A stretch of DNA of 64,000 nucleotides, from assembly GCA_007449985.2 (NCBI GenBank), contig VIIQ02000161.1, positions 62,001 through 126,000 of the forward strand, read 5' to 3'. Positions 22,801-34,705 of this stretch are shown here, piece after piece. Below the pieces are notes generated by a model. The model was not told where the DNA came from. It did not search any database and was given only the letters and a program-made list of their open reading frames with translations. The translations under genes and the position numbers were made by a program. This stretch comes from Desmodesmus armatus (lineage: Eukaryota; Chlorophyta; Chlorophyceae; Sphaeropleales; Scenedesmaceae). Within the stretch, counting starts at the first letter, position 1. The number at the start of each line of letters is the position of its first letter.

Positions 22801-25800
22801 GCACTGGCCGCTGCAGCAGCTGCTCCTGCAGTCACAGCAGTGCTAGCCATGAGGCCCTGTGTTGGACCACTAACTGCTGCAACACCCGCCCGCCCTGCTG
22901 CTGCCCCAGCAGGGGCGTGCAGCTCGAGCTCCCTGATCACTAGGTCGACGCATGCCAGCCGCTGCTGCCTGAGCGCAGCGCCTAGCACAGCATCAACCAC
23001 AGGCTGCTGCAGCAGCAGCTGCAGGCCCTTGAGTGTGTTGCTTACCGCCCTGCGCTGTGCTGTTGCCCCTGCACGGGCGGTGCGATTGTAGGACACTAGC
23101 TGCTGTGGGCTGGTGTATGCGAGCAATACAGGGGCCACTGCACTGCCTTCTGAGATGCCGGGCGTAATGCTTGCCAATTGCCACAGCGCATTCGCTCCCT
23201 TCCTGCTGCTGCTGCTGCCTCCCAGCCACTGAGACAGTTGTCCAAAGGTAACCCCCTGAGTAGACCAAACAGCGGCAGTGGCAGCAACACTGGCAGCAGC
23301 CAGCGCTGCACCAGCAGCAGCAGCAGCTGCCGCAGGCATTTCTGCCGGCAGCTCAGGAGATGCGACCGAGCTGGGACTGTGGTCTGCAGCTGCCTGTCGG
23401 TGCAACTGGTAGTACTTGTGATATGCTGCACATATGCTGCTGAGCATTGCTGCATAATCCACACTGCTGCACTCCAGATCCTGCCTGTGCGTTGTGAGGA
23501 AGCTCCGCAGTGTTGAAAAATATTGGGAGATGGTTACACCGGCCACCTCCCCTGTGCTGAGCTGCTGGTCCAGGTGAGTCAGCAGCATGGCATAGTGCGG
23601 CAGCAGCTCTGACACACGCACGCTGCCAGGGTCACCGATAATGCCGCACACCTGCACCCATTTTCTCAAGACTTTCCATAGCTTCGACTTATAAGGTGCT
23701 GCCTCCTGGACAGTCAGTGTGCTGGGGGCGGCGGCCTGCAGCTGTGCTGATGCGGTGATAGGGGCAACTGCAGCAGCAGCTGCTGCTGCTGCAGGCTCTG
23801 CTGCCGGCAACTCGGAACCTGTCTCCTCACACATGCCAGCAGGGTGCACGCTCTGCTGCTGCTGCTGTTGGGTGTACCCTGGCCTGCAGCTCCCTGGTCT
23901 GCTTCTGCATTCACATCCTCCTGCTGCTGTTGCTGCTCGTGCTCTATGGATACCTGCACAGACTGCTGCAGCTGCGACAGCCTTGGTGTGCTGTCACCAG
24001 CCTGCACAACCGCTGATGCTGCTTGACCTTTGTCTCTGCTGACAAGCCCTTCGCTGGGGCTGGCAGCAGTCAAGCCATGGGCAAGAGATGCGCTGCCATT
24101 CATGTTGGCAGCAGCACTGAGGGCCGCTGGCCCAGGTGCAGCAGTCTCCTCACAGCCTAGGCCGACGCCTGCACCTGCAGCAGCAGCCAGGGTGACACTG
24201 CTATTGCTGCCATCGCCTACTGCACCCTCTACGCACACTGCTGTTGCTGCTGTCAAAGATGCTGCATTATCACCTGCTGCTGTCGTTGCATGAGCTATCA
24301 TGGGGCCCATGTCAGCACTCAGCTGCTGGCCCTGCTGTGCAAAGGTAACCCCTTCAGCATGCCAAGCAGCAGCAGCCACTGGTGCAGGGGCCAGAGAGGA
24401 GACGTGGCCTAATGCGGCTGTGCCTTGCAGACCTGCTGGGGCTGCTGGATCAGCACCAGCAGCACCAGCCGCTGCTCCAGCTGCTACAGTCCCATCTGAA
24501 GACCAGCCAGGGGCGGCAGGGCCAGCTGTCGCTGTAGCGGCCTGGGGGTTGACGTTGTCCACTGTGTCAGTGGCCACGGCATCAACTAGGGTCATCTGGA
24601 AGTAGTAGCTTTCGTGTTGAGCGGCCATGTCGCTGAGCATTGCTGCGTACTCAACCCACCCGCCCTCCTGCTGCAGGGCTTGCTGCTGCTGCCCAAGGAA
24701 GGCATACAGCGCGTGCAGATACAGACAGACTGTTTCAGTTGACAGTTGCTCGCTGCTGTGCATGTTGCCCAGAAAAGACAGAAGGCTGGTATAGTGTGGC
24801 AGCAGCTCTGCCACACGCACACTGCCAGGGTCAACTGCACTGCTGCAAGTCTGCACCCACAGCTCCAAAGCGGCCAGAAGGCTGCTGCTGGCTGCCCCTG
24901 TTGTAGAGACAGTAAGGGTGTTGGGTGCAGCATCAGCAGAAGCAGCGGAAGCACCCAAGACCCCCATGCTGACGGTTGCCGCTGCTCCCAAGGGTGCTGC
25001 ATCATCACCACCGGCAGCTGCTGCTGCTGCCTCAGCCGCCTGGGGCCAGGTGGCAGCATCCGGCTGCTGACCCAGTTGTGCAACAGTGACCCCTTCAACA
25101 GACCCAGCAGCAGCAGCAGCAGCAGCAATCCTACATGTTGCCACGTTGCTGGGAAGCCCTGCTGATGCTGTTGTTCCAGCACCGGCACCAGCACCAGCAG
25201 CAGCAGCACTGCCAGCTGCTGCGGCACTGTTGGCCCTGCGCCTCCTTTTCACACCGCCAGCTGCAGCCGCCTTGGGTGCCACCCCAGCTGATGAGTGCCT
25301 GCGGGCATGTGCCTTGATCATCTGCTGGTACTTGCTGCGTGCTGCGTCGATGCTGCTGAGCATTGCTGCATAGTCTACATTACTGTCCTACTTGTCCTGC
25401 AGAAACTGCTGCTGAGCCCTGAGGAAGCCACACAATGCCTTCAAATAGTTGAAGACTGTCGGTGCCCCCAGCCGCATGCTGCTGTGCTGCCTGTCCAGAT
25501 GAGTCAGCAGGGTGGCATAGTGTGGCAGCAGCTCTGACACACGCACGCTGCCAGGGTCACCTGCTATGCCACAAGCCTGTGTCCATGTGCGCAGGATACC
25601 TTGCAGATGAGAACCTGCAGCTGATACTGCCTCAACAGTCAAGGCAGCAGCTGTGGCGGCAGCTGCCGTTGATACTGCTGCTGCCAGGGGTGCTACACCA
25701 ACAAAGCTGTGAGTGCCAGCCAGCAGCTGTGTAGGTGTTGATGCTGGGACAGCAGCAGTAGCAGCAGCGGCGGCAGGCTCCCTCGATTGCGGGCCCGCAG

Positions 25801-28800
25801 TTGTCACCACCCACCCCAAGGCAGGCTGCTTGCCCGGCTGCTCCTGTTGCTGCTGCTGCTGCTGCTCCTGCTGCTGGGACGGCAGCCTTTCCTGTGGAGA
25901 AAGTGGTTCCAAGCCAGCGGCTTCCCCCTCTGCGGAAACACCCAAGGGATCGCTACCATGGCTGCCTATTGCGCCAGCTGTGCTCACTGCTGCTGTAACA
26001 GCCGCTGCTGCTGCTGCTGCCAAGGGTGCTGCATCATCACCTGAGGCAGCAGCGGCGGTGGCAGCTGCGGTTGCCGCTGCTGCTGCTGATGCCAAGGGTG
26101 CTGCATTATCACCTGATGCAGCAGCTGCGGCGGCAGCTGCCATTGATACTGCTGCTGCCTGGGGTGGTACACCAATCAAGCTGTGAGCACCATCCTGCAG
26201 CTGCGTGGATGTTGGTGTTGGGGCAGCAGCAGCAGCAGCAGCAGCTGCGGCGGTAGGCGCCCTTGACAGGGGTCCCGCTGTGGTCACAACCCACATGGAA
26301 GCAGGCTGCATGCCGGGCTGTTCCTGCTGTTGCCAAGAAAGCTGTTGCTGCTGCCAGCAGTGCTCCTGCTGCCGCTGCTGCTGGAAGGACGACAGCCCCA
26401 TCCATTCCTGTGAAGGCATTGGTGCCATGTCCAGGGCTCCACCCTCTGCCTCTGAACACACACTGCCTTCCAGTTGCTGCTGCCAGACATCCTGCCCACA
26501 TGCTGCTGCTGTTGCTGCTGCTGCCGCCTGCCCATCCCTGTCGACTACTCTGCCTTGTTCAACAGCTACAGCAGCATCACTGTCCCCGCCGACAGCCAGA
26601 GGAGCACTGCCAGGGGTTTTGGCAGCTGCATTGACAGCCTCTGCTGAGGCGGTCACCGCACAAACCGCTGCAGCACCAGCAGTTGCAGCAGAAGCACCCA
26701 AGGGTCCGCTGCTGCCGCTGCCTGCTGCACCCTCTTTGATTTGTGTTGCTTCTGCTGCTGCCAAGGGTGCTGAATCATCACCGCTGGCAGCTGCTGCTGC
26801 TGCCTCGACTACCAGGGGCCTGGTGGCAGCGATTGGCTGCTCACCCAGCTGTGCAGCAGTGACCACTGCAGCGCACTCAGCAGCAGCACCAGCAGCATCA
26901 GCAGCGGCAGCTCCGTTTGCCACCTTGCCTGCAAGTGCTGCTGAGGCTGCTGTGCCAAAGGCAGCACCGAGAGCTGATGCTGCTGCAGCGTGAATGGCCC
27001 TGCGCCTTCGTGTAACAGCGCCAGCTGACGCCGCCTGGACCCAGGCGGCCTGGGGTGCTGCTGTTGCTGGTTTGGCAGCTGGTGCTCCTGTTGCGGCGGC
27101 GGCCGCCGCCGCCGCTGCTGCTGCTGCTGCTGCCAAGGCCCTGCGGCCCTGTCCAGAGGGGGCAGCAGCAATAGGTGCTGCTTTGCTGGGTTTGCAGGTG
27201 CGACGTGCGCGCGGGCTCCTTGGGGCCTGCGGCTGCACCCTGCACAATTCATGATACTTGCTGCGTGCTGCATCCAGGCTGCTGAGCATTGCTGCATAGT
27301 CCACACTGCTGCTCTGTAGGTCATCCTCTTCTTCCAAGAGGAAGTTATGCAGTGAGTGCAGATAGCCGTACACTGTGTATGCCCCCATTTGCTTGCTGCT
27401 GTGAAGGTCCTGCAGGTGTGACAGCAAGCTTGTGTAGTGTGGCAGCAGCTCTGACACAAGCACACTGTCAGAACTGCTGAGAAGGCCACAGGCCTGCACC
27501 CACTGCTGCAGAGCACCCCTCAGCTCTTTATGAGAATCCCCTGCTTCCAAGACAGTCATGGTGCTAGGGGTTTCAGCCTCCAGCCGTGCAGGTGTGGCAG
27601 CATCGGCGGCAGCAGCAGCGGCTGCTGCAGGCTCTCCCGGCAGCAACTCAGCGGCTGTCTCCTCCCACAAGGGGGCATCCTGCAAGTCTGCCTGCTCCTG
27701 CTGCTGGTCCGACAGGCCCATCCACCCCCCTGGCGGGGTTGACACCTCAACCGTGGCTCCCCCATCTCCTCCTGCAGGTGTATCCTGCTGCTGCTGCTGC
27801 AAGGATACCTGCCCTGAGCGCCGCTGCTGCTGCACCCCTGGTGCGTGCTCATCACCCAGCCCACCTGCTGTTGCCAGCAGTGCTGCCTGCGCATCCCCGC
27901 TGCTGCCAGCACCTTGATCCTCAGTGTCACCACCACAGCCGCTGCGGCAATCAGCCAGGGCAGCAGTGTTAGGGGCGCTGAACGCAGCTGCTGCAGCAGC
28001 GAGAGCGCAAGAGTTGACAGTGGCTCTGGCCACCTGACAGCCCAGGAGGAGCGGCATCCACAGCAGCAGCCCCACTGCCGCTGGTGCTAACATCCCAAGC
28101 AACCTGGCCTCCTGCAACCGATGTGTCGTCGACCGCTTGGGGTGGAGGCGTCGCTGTCTCATCAGCCCCAGTCCTTGCATCAGCACCAGCAGCAGCGACT
28201 GTTTCTGCTGCTGCTACTGCTTCTGTGCTGGCTGCGCTATTAGGCTGAGGTGCTGCTTGTGCCTCGAGTGTTGCAGCAGCAGCAGTAGCAGCAGCAGCAC
28301 AGTCTGCCCTGGGGGCATCTGCTGCCAAGACTGGCTGCCGCTGTTGGCCAAGAGGGGCAGCCTGGCACATGCTGCACAAGCTGCGCACCTCTGCTAGCTG
28401 CCGCTGCTGCTGGGCACTATCCCACCCCAGCACAGCAGCAACCACCGGCTGTGCCAGCAGCTGCTGGAGGCCTTGCACGCAGTCAGCTGTCCTGCGGTAC
28501 TCCTCATCTTGCGCGTCTTCACACTGCTGCAGCTGCTGCTGACAGGAAACTAGCAGCTGTGGGTCAGTGAGAAACTGCAGGAGCTGCTGTGCTGGCATGT
28601 CAGCCGCACCCCCACCCTCTGCTGCTGTTGCTGAGTCAGCAACAGGTGAGAGGACCTGTGCCAGATCCCACAGCACTGTCAGTCCCTGCTCACACCCGCA
28701 GCCCTGCAGGCATTGCTGCAGTGCTGAGAGCGTCATGCTGCTAGGGGCGCAAGGTGCAGGAGCACCGTTGCCTGCAGCAACTGAGCACAGCGGTGCTGCT

Positions 28801-28967
28801 GCAAAGCCTGCGGCAGGGCTTTGTCCTGCTGGTGCTGCAGGATGCTGGTGCTGCTGCTGGTACTGTGTGCTATGCTGGGGCTCAAGCAGGCTGCTGGCAT
28901 ATGGCTGGGCTGGTGGTGTGCTGCCTGCATGTGCCTCAGCACAGGGCGTGCTGGCATGATGCTGCAC
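19832..28967 (-). pseudogene. gene B: four-KWVQ-module paralogue of gene A, interrupted
   Basis: Unrecognised family. Open blocks run 28967-27969, 28186-25388, 25363-23714, 23849-22515, 22469-21198 and 20353-19832 (TGA). KWVQ modules lie at about 27250-27520, 25330-25590, 24600-24880 and 23400-23680. 'YTSP' modules ('GVTFGQLSQWL', 'GPVLLTYTSPELLAGC', 'LQQLLHQPELDAVLGAA') lie at about 28380-28730, 22930-23260 and 21770-22080. The C-terminal module at 19832-20230 matches that of gene A. Long Ala and Gln linkers separate them. Defects: TAG at 25388-25390 inside the second KWVQ module with the same frame on both sides; TGA at 22515-22517 with the same frame on both sides; a frame change in a CAG run near 23880; and a transposon at 20450-21217. 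The true 5' end may include the exon at 29234-29788. Either this is a recent pseudogene, or short introns hide some of the stops. Confidence 0.6.
20450..21217. mobile_element. 768-bp terminal-inverted-repeat DNA transposon, non-autonomous
   Basis: The ends are perfect inverted repeats for at least 24 bp (5' TCATAACAATTACTACG..., with its exact complement ending at 21217), and weaker match extends to about 33 bp. The 4-bp AGGC flanks both ends (20446-20449 and 21218-21221) as a target-site duplication. Removing the element and one AGGC joins the gene B frame ending '...EPEKA' to the frame beginning 'CTAAPAAAAK', which runs on to the C-terminal module without a stop. This is strong proof of insertion into coding sequence. 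No transposase frame is present inside. A 4-bp duplication fits few superfamilies (Sola is one); I do not assign it. Confidence 0.9.
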
Positions 28968-29233
28968 GCCTGCTGTTGCTGGTGGCAGAGTAGTGGTGGT
29001 GGTGCTTGGGGTGCAACCCTGCAGGTGTAGATGTGCAGTGTGTGTGTTGTGCAGGAGCGATTGACTTGTGCATCAAGGTTTGGTGTAGGGTCTCATGCAG
29101 GTGGCTGCCTGTGCTGCAAGCATACTGGATGAGATCTAGAGGGCGAGGCTGTCTCTGACGCTGTGCAAGAAGCACGTCAGCACAGCAGCAGCTGGAAATC
29201 AAAGAAGACAGAACGACCACACCCATTTGAAGG

Positions 29234-29788
29234 TCATCGCGCAGCTGCTGGGGTCAACGAGAGCAGCAGCGGCATGCCAAGAGGATTCCGTGCCAGCAAA
29301 AAAGCTCTGGCAGTCAGGTTTCTTCGGCCCACCTTTGCATCTGCACCCGTGTGTGACACCACTTGCACTGAAACTACCGCATCAGCATCTCCTGGCTGGG
29401 CATGCCATGGTACTTGCGGTGCTTCTTGCCCTCCCCAGCCCAGCTGCTGCCCTGAACGAGGGCTCAGTGGGCATGCAGCCTGCTGCTGCTGGTGGTCTGG
29501 TTGCTGCTGTGAGTTGCTGGTGTAGATATAGTGGTAGCTGCTACCTAAAAGGTCCTCCTGCTGCTGCCGTAGCTGCTGGAGTGATTGTGTGTCAGACCCG
29601 CCAGAGTGGGCAACAGCGCCAGCCTGGCGTATGCAGGCCCGCTTGCTGGGCTGCCCATGATCATGCTGCAAGCTGTCGGATTTGCGCTTGTCGAGAATTG
29701 TTGCCGTGTCAGGACGCTCAGTCCCTGAGCCGAGGTGCTGCATGCTGCTGGGCTGCTGTGATGCAGCACTTGATTCATGATCAATCAC
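29234..29788 (-). CDS. candidate upstream exon of gene B (nuclear-type basic segment)
   Basis: The frame contains a basic stretch ('DKRKSD', 'SKRACIRQAG') that could serve for nuclear import, a Gln-rich segment, and 'PQVPWHAQPGDADAVVSV' followed by 'KVGRRNLTARAFLLARNPLG', shared with 18309-18782. A plausible acceptor (CTGCAG) near 29025 would open the gene B reading frame, but the matching donor was not fixed. No known family was recognised. The overlapping plus-strand frame 29227-30066 has no homologous partner and is treated as a shadow. Confidence 0.4.
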   Translation of the reverse strand: MIDHESSAASQQPSSMQHLGSGTERPDTATILDKRKSDSLQHDHGQPSKRACIRQAGAVAHSGGSDTQSLQQLRQQQEDLLGSSYHYIYTSNSQQQPDHQQQQAACPLSPRSGQQLGWGGQEAPQVPWHAQPGDADAVVSVQVVSHTGADAKVGRRNLTARAFLLARNPLGMPLLLSLTPAAAR

Positions 29789-31855
29789 GAGGCTGGTTTG
29801 GTCATGCTGGCCGACCAGTTGGCGCCCCTCAAGAAATGAACAAAAGATTCACATGCAAAACAGCATGCGTAATTTCCATGTTGTTTAAGGGCGTCACAGT
29901 CAACTGCCCAGTACAACATCCGGTCGAGCGTCCTTCCGCATGCTTTGAAATATTGAATGTTGCAGTCTTAAATTTGCATACTCAAGCTGGTCTGCTAGTT
30001 GCGAGCAAGGGTGCTTACAATCGTCGTGACAGCTTACCATGCACGGTAGAAGCGGACCAAGGCTGACCATGGCATGGTCATGAGCAACATGGGCCCAGCG
30101 ACAGGACCCTTTCGTATCCTCTCTCTCATTCCAAGCATCATCGTACAATCACAGCTCAATGTACGGCAGGCATAACACAAGCTGATCCTGCCTCAGTGAA
30201 GGGGCTGACCACTTCCCGCTGAACCTGGTGGGAAGCTGGTGGGCATCAGCCCTGCTGCTGGCCACTCCTTTAGTGTGGACAGCTCCCGTGGGGCCGTCAC
30301 CCAGGTGAGGGGGCAGAGGAAGGGCTGTTGGCTGGCCTGGCAGGCCCTGCTGCACGCCTGTCGCTGCCTGTGTACATGCTTGCTGCAAAGCTCAATGCCG
30401 CAGATGGTTTGCCAAACAACCGGGTGGTTGAAAGAAAGGCATGCAGAGTGGTGCTGGCGGTGCAGGTGAGATATGAGTGTGACTGTGCTGCTGGTAGTGC
30501 TTGCTGCGCGTTAGGTGTTGCTGACATTTGCACCAAGTGTCTGTTATGCGCACATCATGTCATGATCACTAAGACACATGTGCCACAGGTCAAATTGACA
30601 GCCTGAGTGCACCACCTGATGGTCCCAAAGCGGCGGCTGACGGATGTGGTGATGTCAGCAATAGCTGACCATGACAAGGGTTACTACTGTGGCGTTGCCA
30701 CACGCAAAAGCTGATGAGTGATTGATGCTTTTCTGTTGAAACTTAGCCGTTGGAACAGATCACAGTCCAGTGTACACCAACATGCTCGGCAACACGTATA
30801 GATGCAACAGTGTTGCAGCAGCACATGTATACTTATTAATTATTTCCGGCTTTATTGCGGCGTGCACACTGCTTATGCCGGGACCCTTGGTACCATGTAA
30901 CGAAGTTTCTAACGAACGTTAGAATAAACGTTAGAACTAACGTGAGTCTAACGTTAGCTGCACATGACCCCCACATTATGACGCCACCCTATGCAACACA
31001 TCCCAAGTTTGTGATGCCAGGGTTGATTTGCAGCATACTTCACACAGGCCAAAAGCAGCTGGCATACGGTGCCTCAGCCTGACATGCCCATGGCCATCCA
31101 CTGCTTGCGGGTTGTGAAACCTGCACCACTCTGGGTTACCGCTGCTGTTATTGGTGCACTGCCACGCCCAGGCTGGCAAGACATGCATGCAAATTAAAAA
31201 CAAGTTGATGTCAGGAACCGCAGGGCACTTTCAGCACCAGCGCTCAAACTGGCACAGCACACAATCAGGCAGCGTAGGGTAGCACTGCGGCAGTGCTCTG
31301 ATCAGCCAGCAACTTGCTAGACACTCTTCACTGAAGAGTTGAACTGTACTGCTGCCTCGTAGTCCTGTACTTTGGCAGATAGCAGTCAATGCTGTTCCGG
31401 ATACACCCCCGCTGTATAAACAGTCCACCCATGCAACTTGCAAGATTCCTCACTGACACCTGGCAGGTGCACCAAAACAATTTAGATGCTGCATCATCAT
31501 CCTTACACACTTTTCCAGCGGGTTTCCTTGTGCAACAAGCGACAGATCAACCCAGGTGCATACGACAGCACCACCAGACAAGGCTGGGAAGAGCCTTGGC
31601 CAGTTGTGGCCACACCGCAGGCATACACAGGGCATAGGACAACAGTGCTGCTGGAAGACCACCCACACGTGCTGCTCTGTGGTTTCAAAACCACACTACT
31701 GCAGTTGCTGCAGCACCAACAAATGACCATGACATGCCTGATGCACACCAAGTGTGCCAAAGTCGTGCCAAACCTGGAAGCACCTACCAGCCTGCCAAAC
31801 TGCCAGCCTGATGTTTTGTTCAAAGGCATAAAACTGAAGCTGCTTGCGGCAAACC
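29789..31855. other. intergenic region with a decayed repeat fragment
   Basis: Around 30320-30620 lies a diverged copy of sequence also found at about 34010-34270 and 41200-41470, reading as '...AAKLNAADG...CDCAAG' in the plus direction. The remainder carries no recognisable exon. TTACA at 31503-31507 (TGTAA on the minus strand) is a candidate polyadenylation signal for the OPR gene that follows. Confidence 0.45.
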
Positions 31856-33409
31856 TCAGCACATGCCAAATGCAGCCGCATCCTTTGCCCCCTGCTGCAG
31901 CTGCTGCTGTGTCAGCAGCCCTGCCAAACCCCTCCCATCCAACAGCTGGTGCTGCAACAGCCAGCTGTGGAACACCCACAGCTTGTTCAGGTTGCTCGAG
32001 TGTGTGGCTGGACGCTTTCCAACACCACTGCGGAGCACCAGCTCCCTTGCAGGGCCTGCCATTGACTGCATGTCAAGCCTTGCGACAGAGAAACAGCCCA
32101 CTGCAGCTAGCCCATCCCTACCTACTGCTGACAGGGGCCTGCTGCTACGGCTCTGCCTGTTGGGCTGCTGATGACCCAGCAAGTGCAGCCCATGCTGCAA
32201 ACAAGCCTGCATAAAAACTTCATCCCTATACTGAAGCTCTGAGCAGGCAAGGAGCACCTGGCGGAGCTCAAGGTCCATGCTGCCAGGCAGCCAATGTGGT
32301 GCTGCTGCAACAGCCGCAGCTATGAATGGGGTGTCTGCTAGGCCCAGCTCACCACATGCCCAAAGGGTGTTGGCGATGTGCTGTGGCTTCCACGACCTTA
32401 GCTGGCCGTGAACCTTGGCGAGCAGCTGCCTGCTGCAGTCACATGCAAAGCCAACACTGATCATAGGAGCCTTGCCACCAGCCATGCTTGCAAGCCCTAA
32501 AACCACGTTAGAAGTGACTTGACTGCTCGCATTAGCCAACAACATCTGTTGTTGGGGTCCCAGCAGCTGCCGCACCTCCTGATCACTTACACCCCCTTGC
32601 CAACCGGGCAGCTTACAGAACTCCCCCAGTGCCCACACCACGTTTGCGAGTGCCTGGGGTGTGGCATCACTCAGCACTGCAGGCTGCAGCAAAATCTGCA
32701 CCAGCAGCTGCAAATCATCCACAGACGGCTGCTTGCGCAGCTTGGCACACGCCCACAATGGGTTAGACAAATGCTGTGGACTGCCCGGCCCCTCCTCCTG
32801 CAGATACTTAGCATAAGCCTCCCAGGTGGGGTTCCACAAACGCTGCACCGCACTAGACCCCAGCCGCACACAGGCCCACAACACATTGGCACACCCCTGT
32901 ACACCCGCCAAAGGCAGCTGGGTGAGCCAGGAGGAACACAGCCTGTCCACCAGGCTGCTGCGTGCACCCCCTGGCAGCTTGCCGCACTTCACTAGGGCTG
33001 CTGCTGCATGAATGTGGTCAAAGCTGTTGCTCCATCTGTCGTAAATATCAGATAGCTCAACTAGGCTATCGCACTGTGCAATCTCGCGGGTGACCATGCG
33101 TGCCATCGCACCTCCAGCCCCCTTTGGTGTCTCGTCAGGCTGCTTGGCGGCCCACATAGGTCGTAGCGCATCCCTGCACACCACACTCGCTGCTCTGCTG
33201 CTCCTGCTGCTGCTGGTAACACCCCCAGCAGCTGCGTTGCAAACACTGCTGAACCCTTGCAAAGTAAGCGTAGGGTGTATAGCTGCCTGTGTCTGCGCTG
33301 GCCTGTGAACGGCTGCAGCTGATCTGACCAAGACTGTCCTACTGTGCTGCACATGATGCTGGCCTAGACACCGGCAGCTGCAGGCCCTGAGCTGGCGTGC
33401 CTGCAGCAT
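31856..33409 (-). CDS. OPR-type organellar RNA-binding protein, unit 1 (517 aa, no RAP domain)
   Basis: The repeated 'PQALANVVWALGEFCKL', 'PQHIANTLWACGELGL' and 'LQGCANVLWACVRLG'-type segments are the hallmark of octotricopeptide-repeat proteins of green algae. These bind organellar RNAs and act in mRNA stability, processing or translation. The N-terminus from the ATG at 33409 ('MLQARQLRACSCRCLGQ') is rich in Arg, Ser, Ala and Cys and lacks acidic residues, as in a plastid or mitochondrial transit peptide. The C-terminus has the 'LNKLWVFHSWLLQHQLLDG...LLTQQQLQQG' segment that in related proteins precedes a RAP domain, but the frame then ends in TGA and no RAP-like sequence follows. The frame is open upstream of 33409 but has no earlier ATG. 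Single exon as read. A paralogue lies at 39012-40586. Confidence 0.8.
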   Translation of the reverse strand: MLQARQLRACSCRCLGQHHVQHSRTVLVRSAAAVHRPAQTQAAIHPTLTLQGFSSVCNAAAGGVTSSSRSSRAASVVCRDALRPMWAAKQPDETPKGAGGAMARMVTREIAQCDSLVELSDIYDRWSNSFDHIHAAAALVKCGKLPGGARSSLVDRLCSSWLTQLPLAGVQGCANVLWACVRLGSSAVQRLWNPTWEAYAKYLQEEGPGSPQHLSNPLWACAKLRKQPSVDDLQLLVQILLQPAVLSDATPQALANVVWALGEFCKLPGWQGGVSDQEVRQLLGPQQQMLLANASSQVTSNVVLGLASMAGGKAPMISVGFACDCSRQLLAKVHGQLRSWKPQHIANTLWACGELGLADTPFIAAAVAAAPHWLPGSMDLELRQVLLACSELQYRDEVFMQACLQHGLHLLGHQQPNRQSRSSRPLSAVGRDGLAAVGCFSVARLDMQSMAGPARELVLRSGVGKRPATHSSNLNKLWVFHSWLLQHQLLDGRGLAGLLTQQQLQQGAKDAAAFGMC

Positions 33410-33869
33410 GAAAGCCTCGCAACCTATTGTGGCAGCGATATGAGTCAATCAGCGTACTGCAGTGATGGGGCTTGGCGACAGTGGTGAGAGACAGAGCTAG
33501 ATCCAGAGTGCTGACAGAGATAAGATAGCTGAGGGTAACAGGATTGTATGGACGGGCACACTGTTTGTTAGTACTGGTGTCCAACCGACAAGCAACAAGC
33601 TGGCACGGACAACGACGTGAGGTTGAACCGTGGCACGGATGGACTACGACAGCCTGACGCATGCGAGCTTTCCAGGCAGGCGTGGGGGCAATGGTAAATG
33701 TATTGACGAATCTTTCACGTGAAACGCCTGCACTGCACGGTGCTACCTGTTTGCATGTTCATGCCATGAACACCGTGTGCAGCACACAACACCCAGACCT
33801 TGTACCCCTGCCATGCCTCTTTGCGTCCTGTACAGTCCAGCCTGTACTGCCTACGCCTCCTCATTCAGT

Positions 33870-33903
33870 GACTGCACCTGGAGCTCGTGCTCCAGGTGCA
33901 GTC
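33870..33903. repeat. 15-bp-arm hairpin kept in both duplication units
   Basis: The arms GACTGCACCTGGAGC (33870-33884) and their exact complement (33889-33903) surround a 4-nt loop. The corresponding site in unit 2 (41061-41090) keeps 14-bp perfect arms although the loop differs. That suggests either constraint or recent common descent. Confidence 0.7.
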
Positions 33904-34312
33904 CATGAGTTGATAACTTGTGCCGCACATTCCTGCATTGTGGACTGCTCCCATGGGACCGTACACTCCGTTCAGGAACCAAATTCAATGGCTGCCTTCG
34001 GGGGACCTGCTGTGTGTGTGCTGCAGTCTGTCTACTTCCTGCCGCTGCTTGTTGCAAAGTTGAATGCTGCACATGCACCTAGGAGTCTGTTCGGCTCTTG
34101 CAACAGCTTGTATAGTGAGAAGTGTGCAGAGTGGTGCTTGAGGTGTGGGTGTGACTGTGCTGCTGGGTGATCTGACTGCACAATAGTTTCTACTGATGTG
34201 TGCTGTTTTCAAAACATAAAGTTTCTGTCAACACGCACGATCAACGAGACACCTGTGTTTGACAGCCTGACTGCACCAGACAGGGAGGCTAAAATTCACA
34301 TAGCGGCACACA

Positions 34313-34705
34313 GAGGCTATCATTCACATGGCTGGCCTAGCCGGTGTGCCATGCACTGCAAAGAGCCACAATCCTGCACATGCAACAATCACCCTGTCCA
34401 TACAACAACTCACGCAAGCACGGCCCAGCATGCCCGGTGCACGGAGACTATCATTCACATGTCTGGCCTAGCCTGTGTTACATGCACTGCAAAGTGCCAC
34501 GATCCTGCACACGCAACAACCACCCTGTCCATACAAAAGCTCACGCAAGCACGGCCCAGCATGCCCGGTGTGCAAACGGAGGCTATCATTCACATGTCTG
34601 GCTAAGCCTGTGTTACATGCACTGCAAAGAGCCACAATCCTGCACACACAACAACCACCCTGTCCATACAAAAGCTCCCAGCCAACCGCACGCACAGTCC
34701 AGCAT
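34313..34705 (+). repeat. ~131-135 bp minisatellite, three copies
   Basis: Copies begin at 34313, 34444 and 34579 with GAGGCTATCATTCACATG and share CACTGCAAAG.GCCACAATCCTGCACA and CCACCCTGTCCATACAA. Unit 2 of the segmental duplication carries only two copies (41507, 41642). In one plus-strand phase each copy reads as a Cys/His-rich 44-residue peptide, but the 131-bp first spacing breaks that frame here. Confidence 0.8.

Noticed and set aside
23714..23849. Two overlapping genes in different frames within gene B
   Set aside because: Both frames continue the module order seen in the other copies, so this is one reading frame with a slip in the CAG run near 23880, not two genes.
29227..30066. 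279-codon plus-strand open frame
   Set aside because: The opposite strand over 29234-29788 has a homologous partner at 18309-18782, while this frame has none and its start region is antisense to that conserved block.
31503..31855. RAP domain following the OPR protein
   Set aside because: No RAP-like residues were found in any frame downstream of the OPR stop in either unit.
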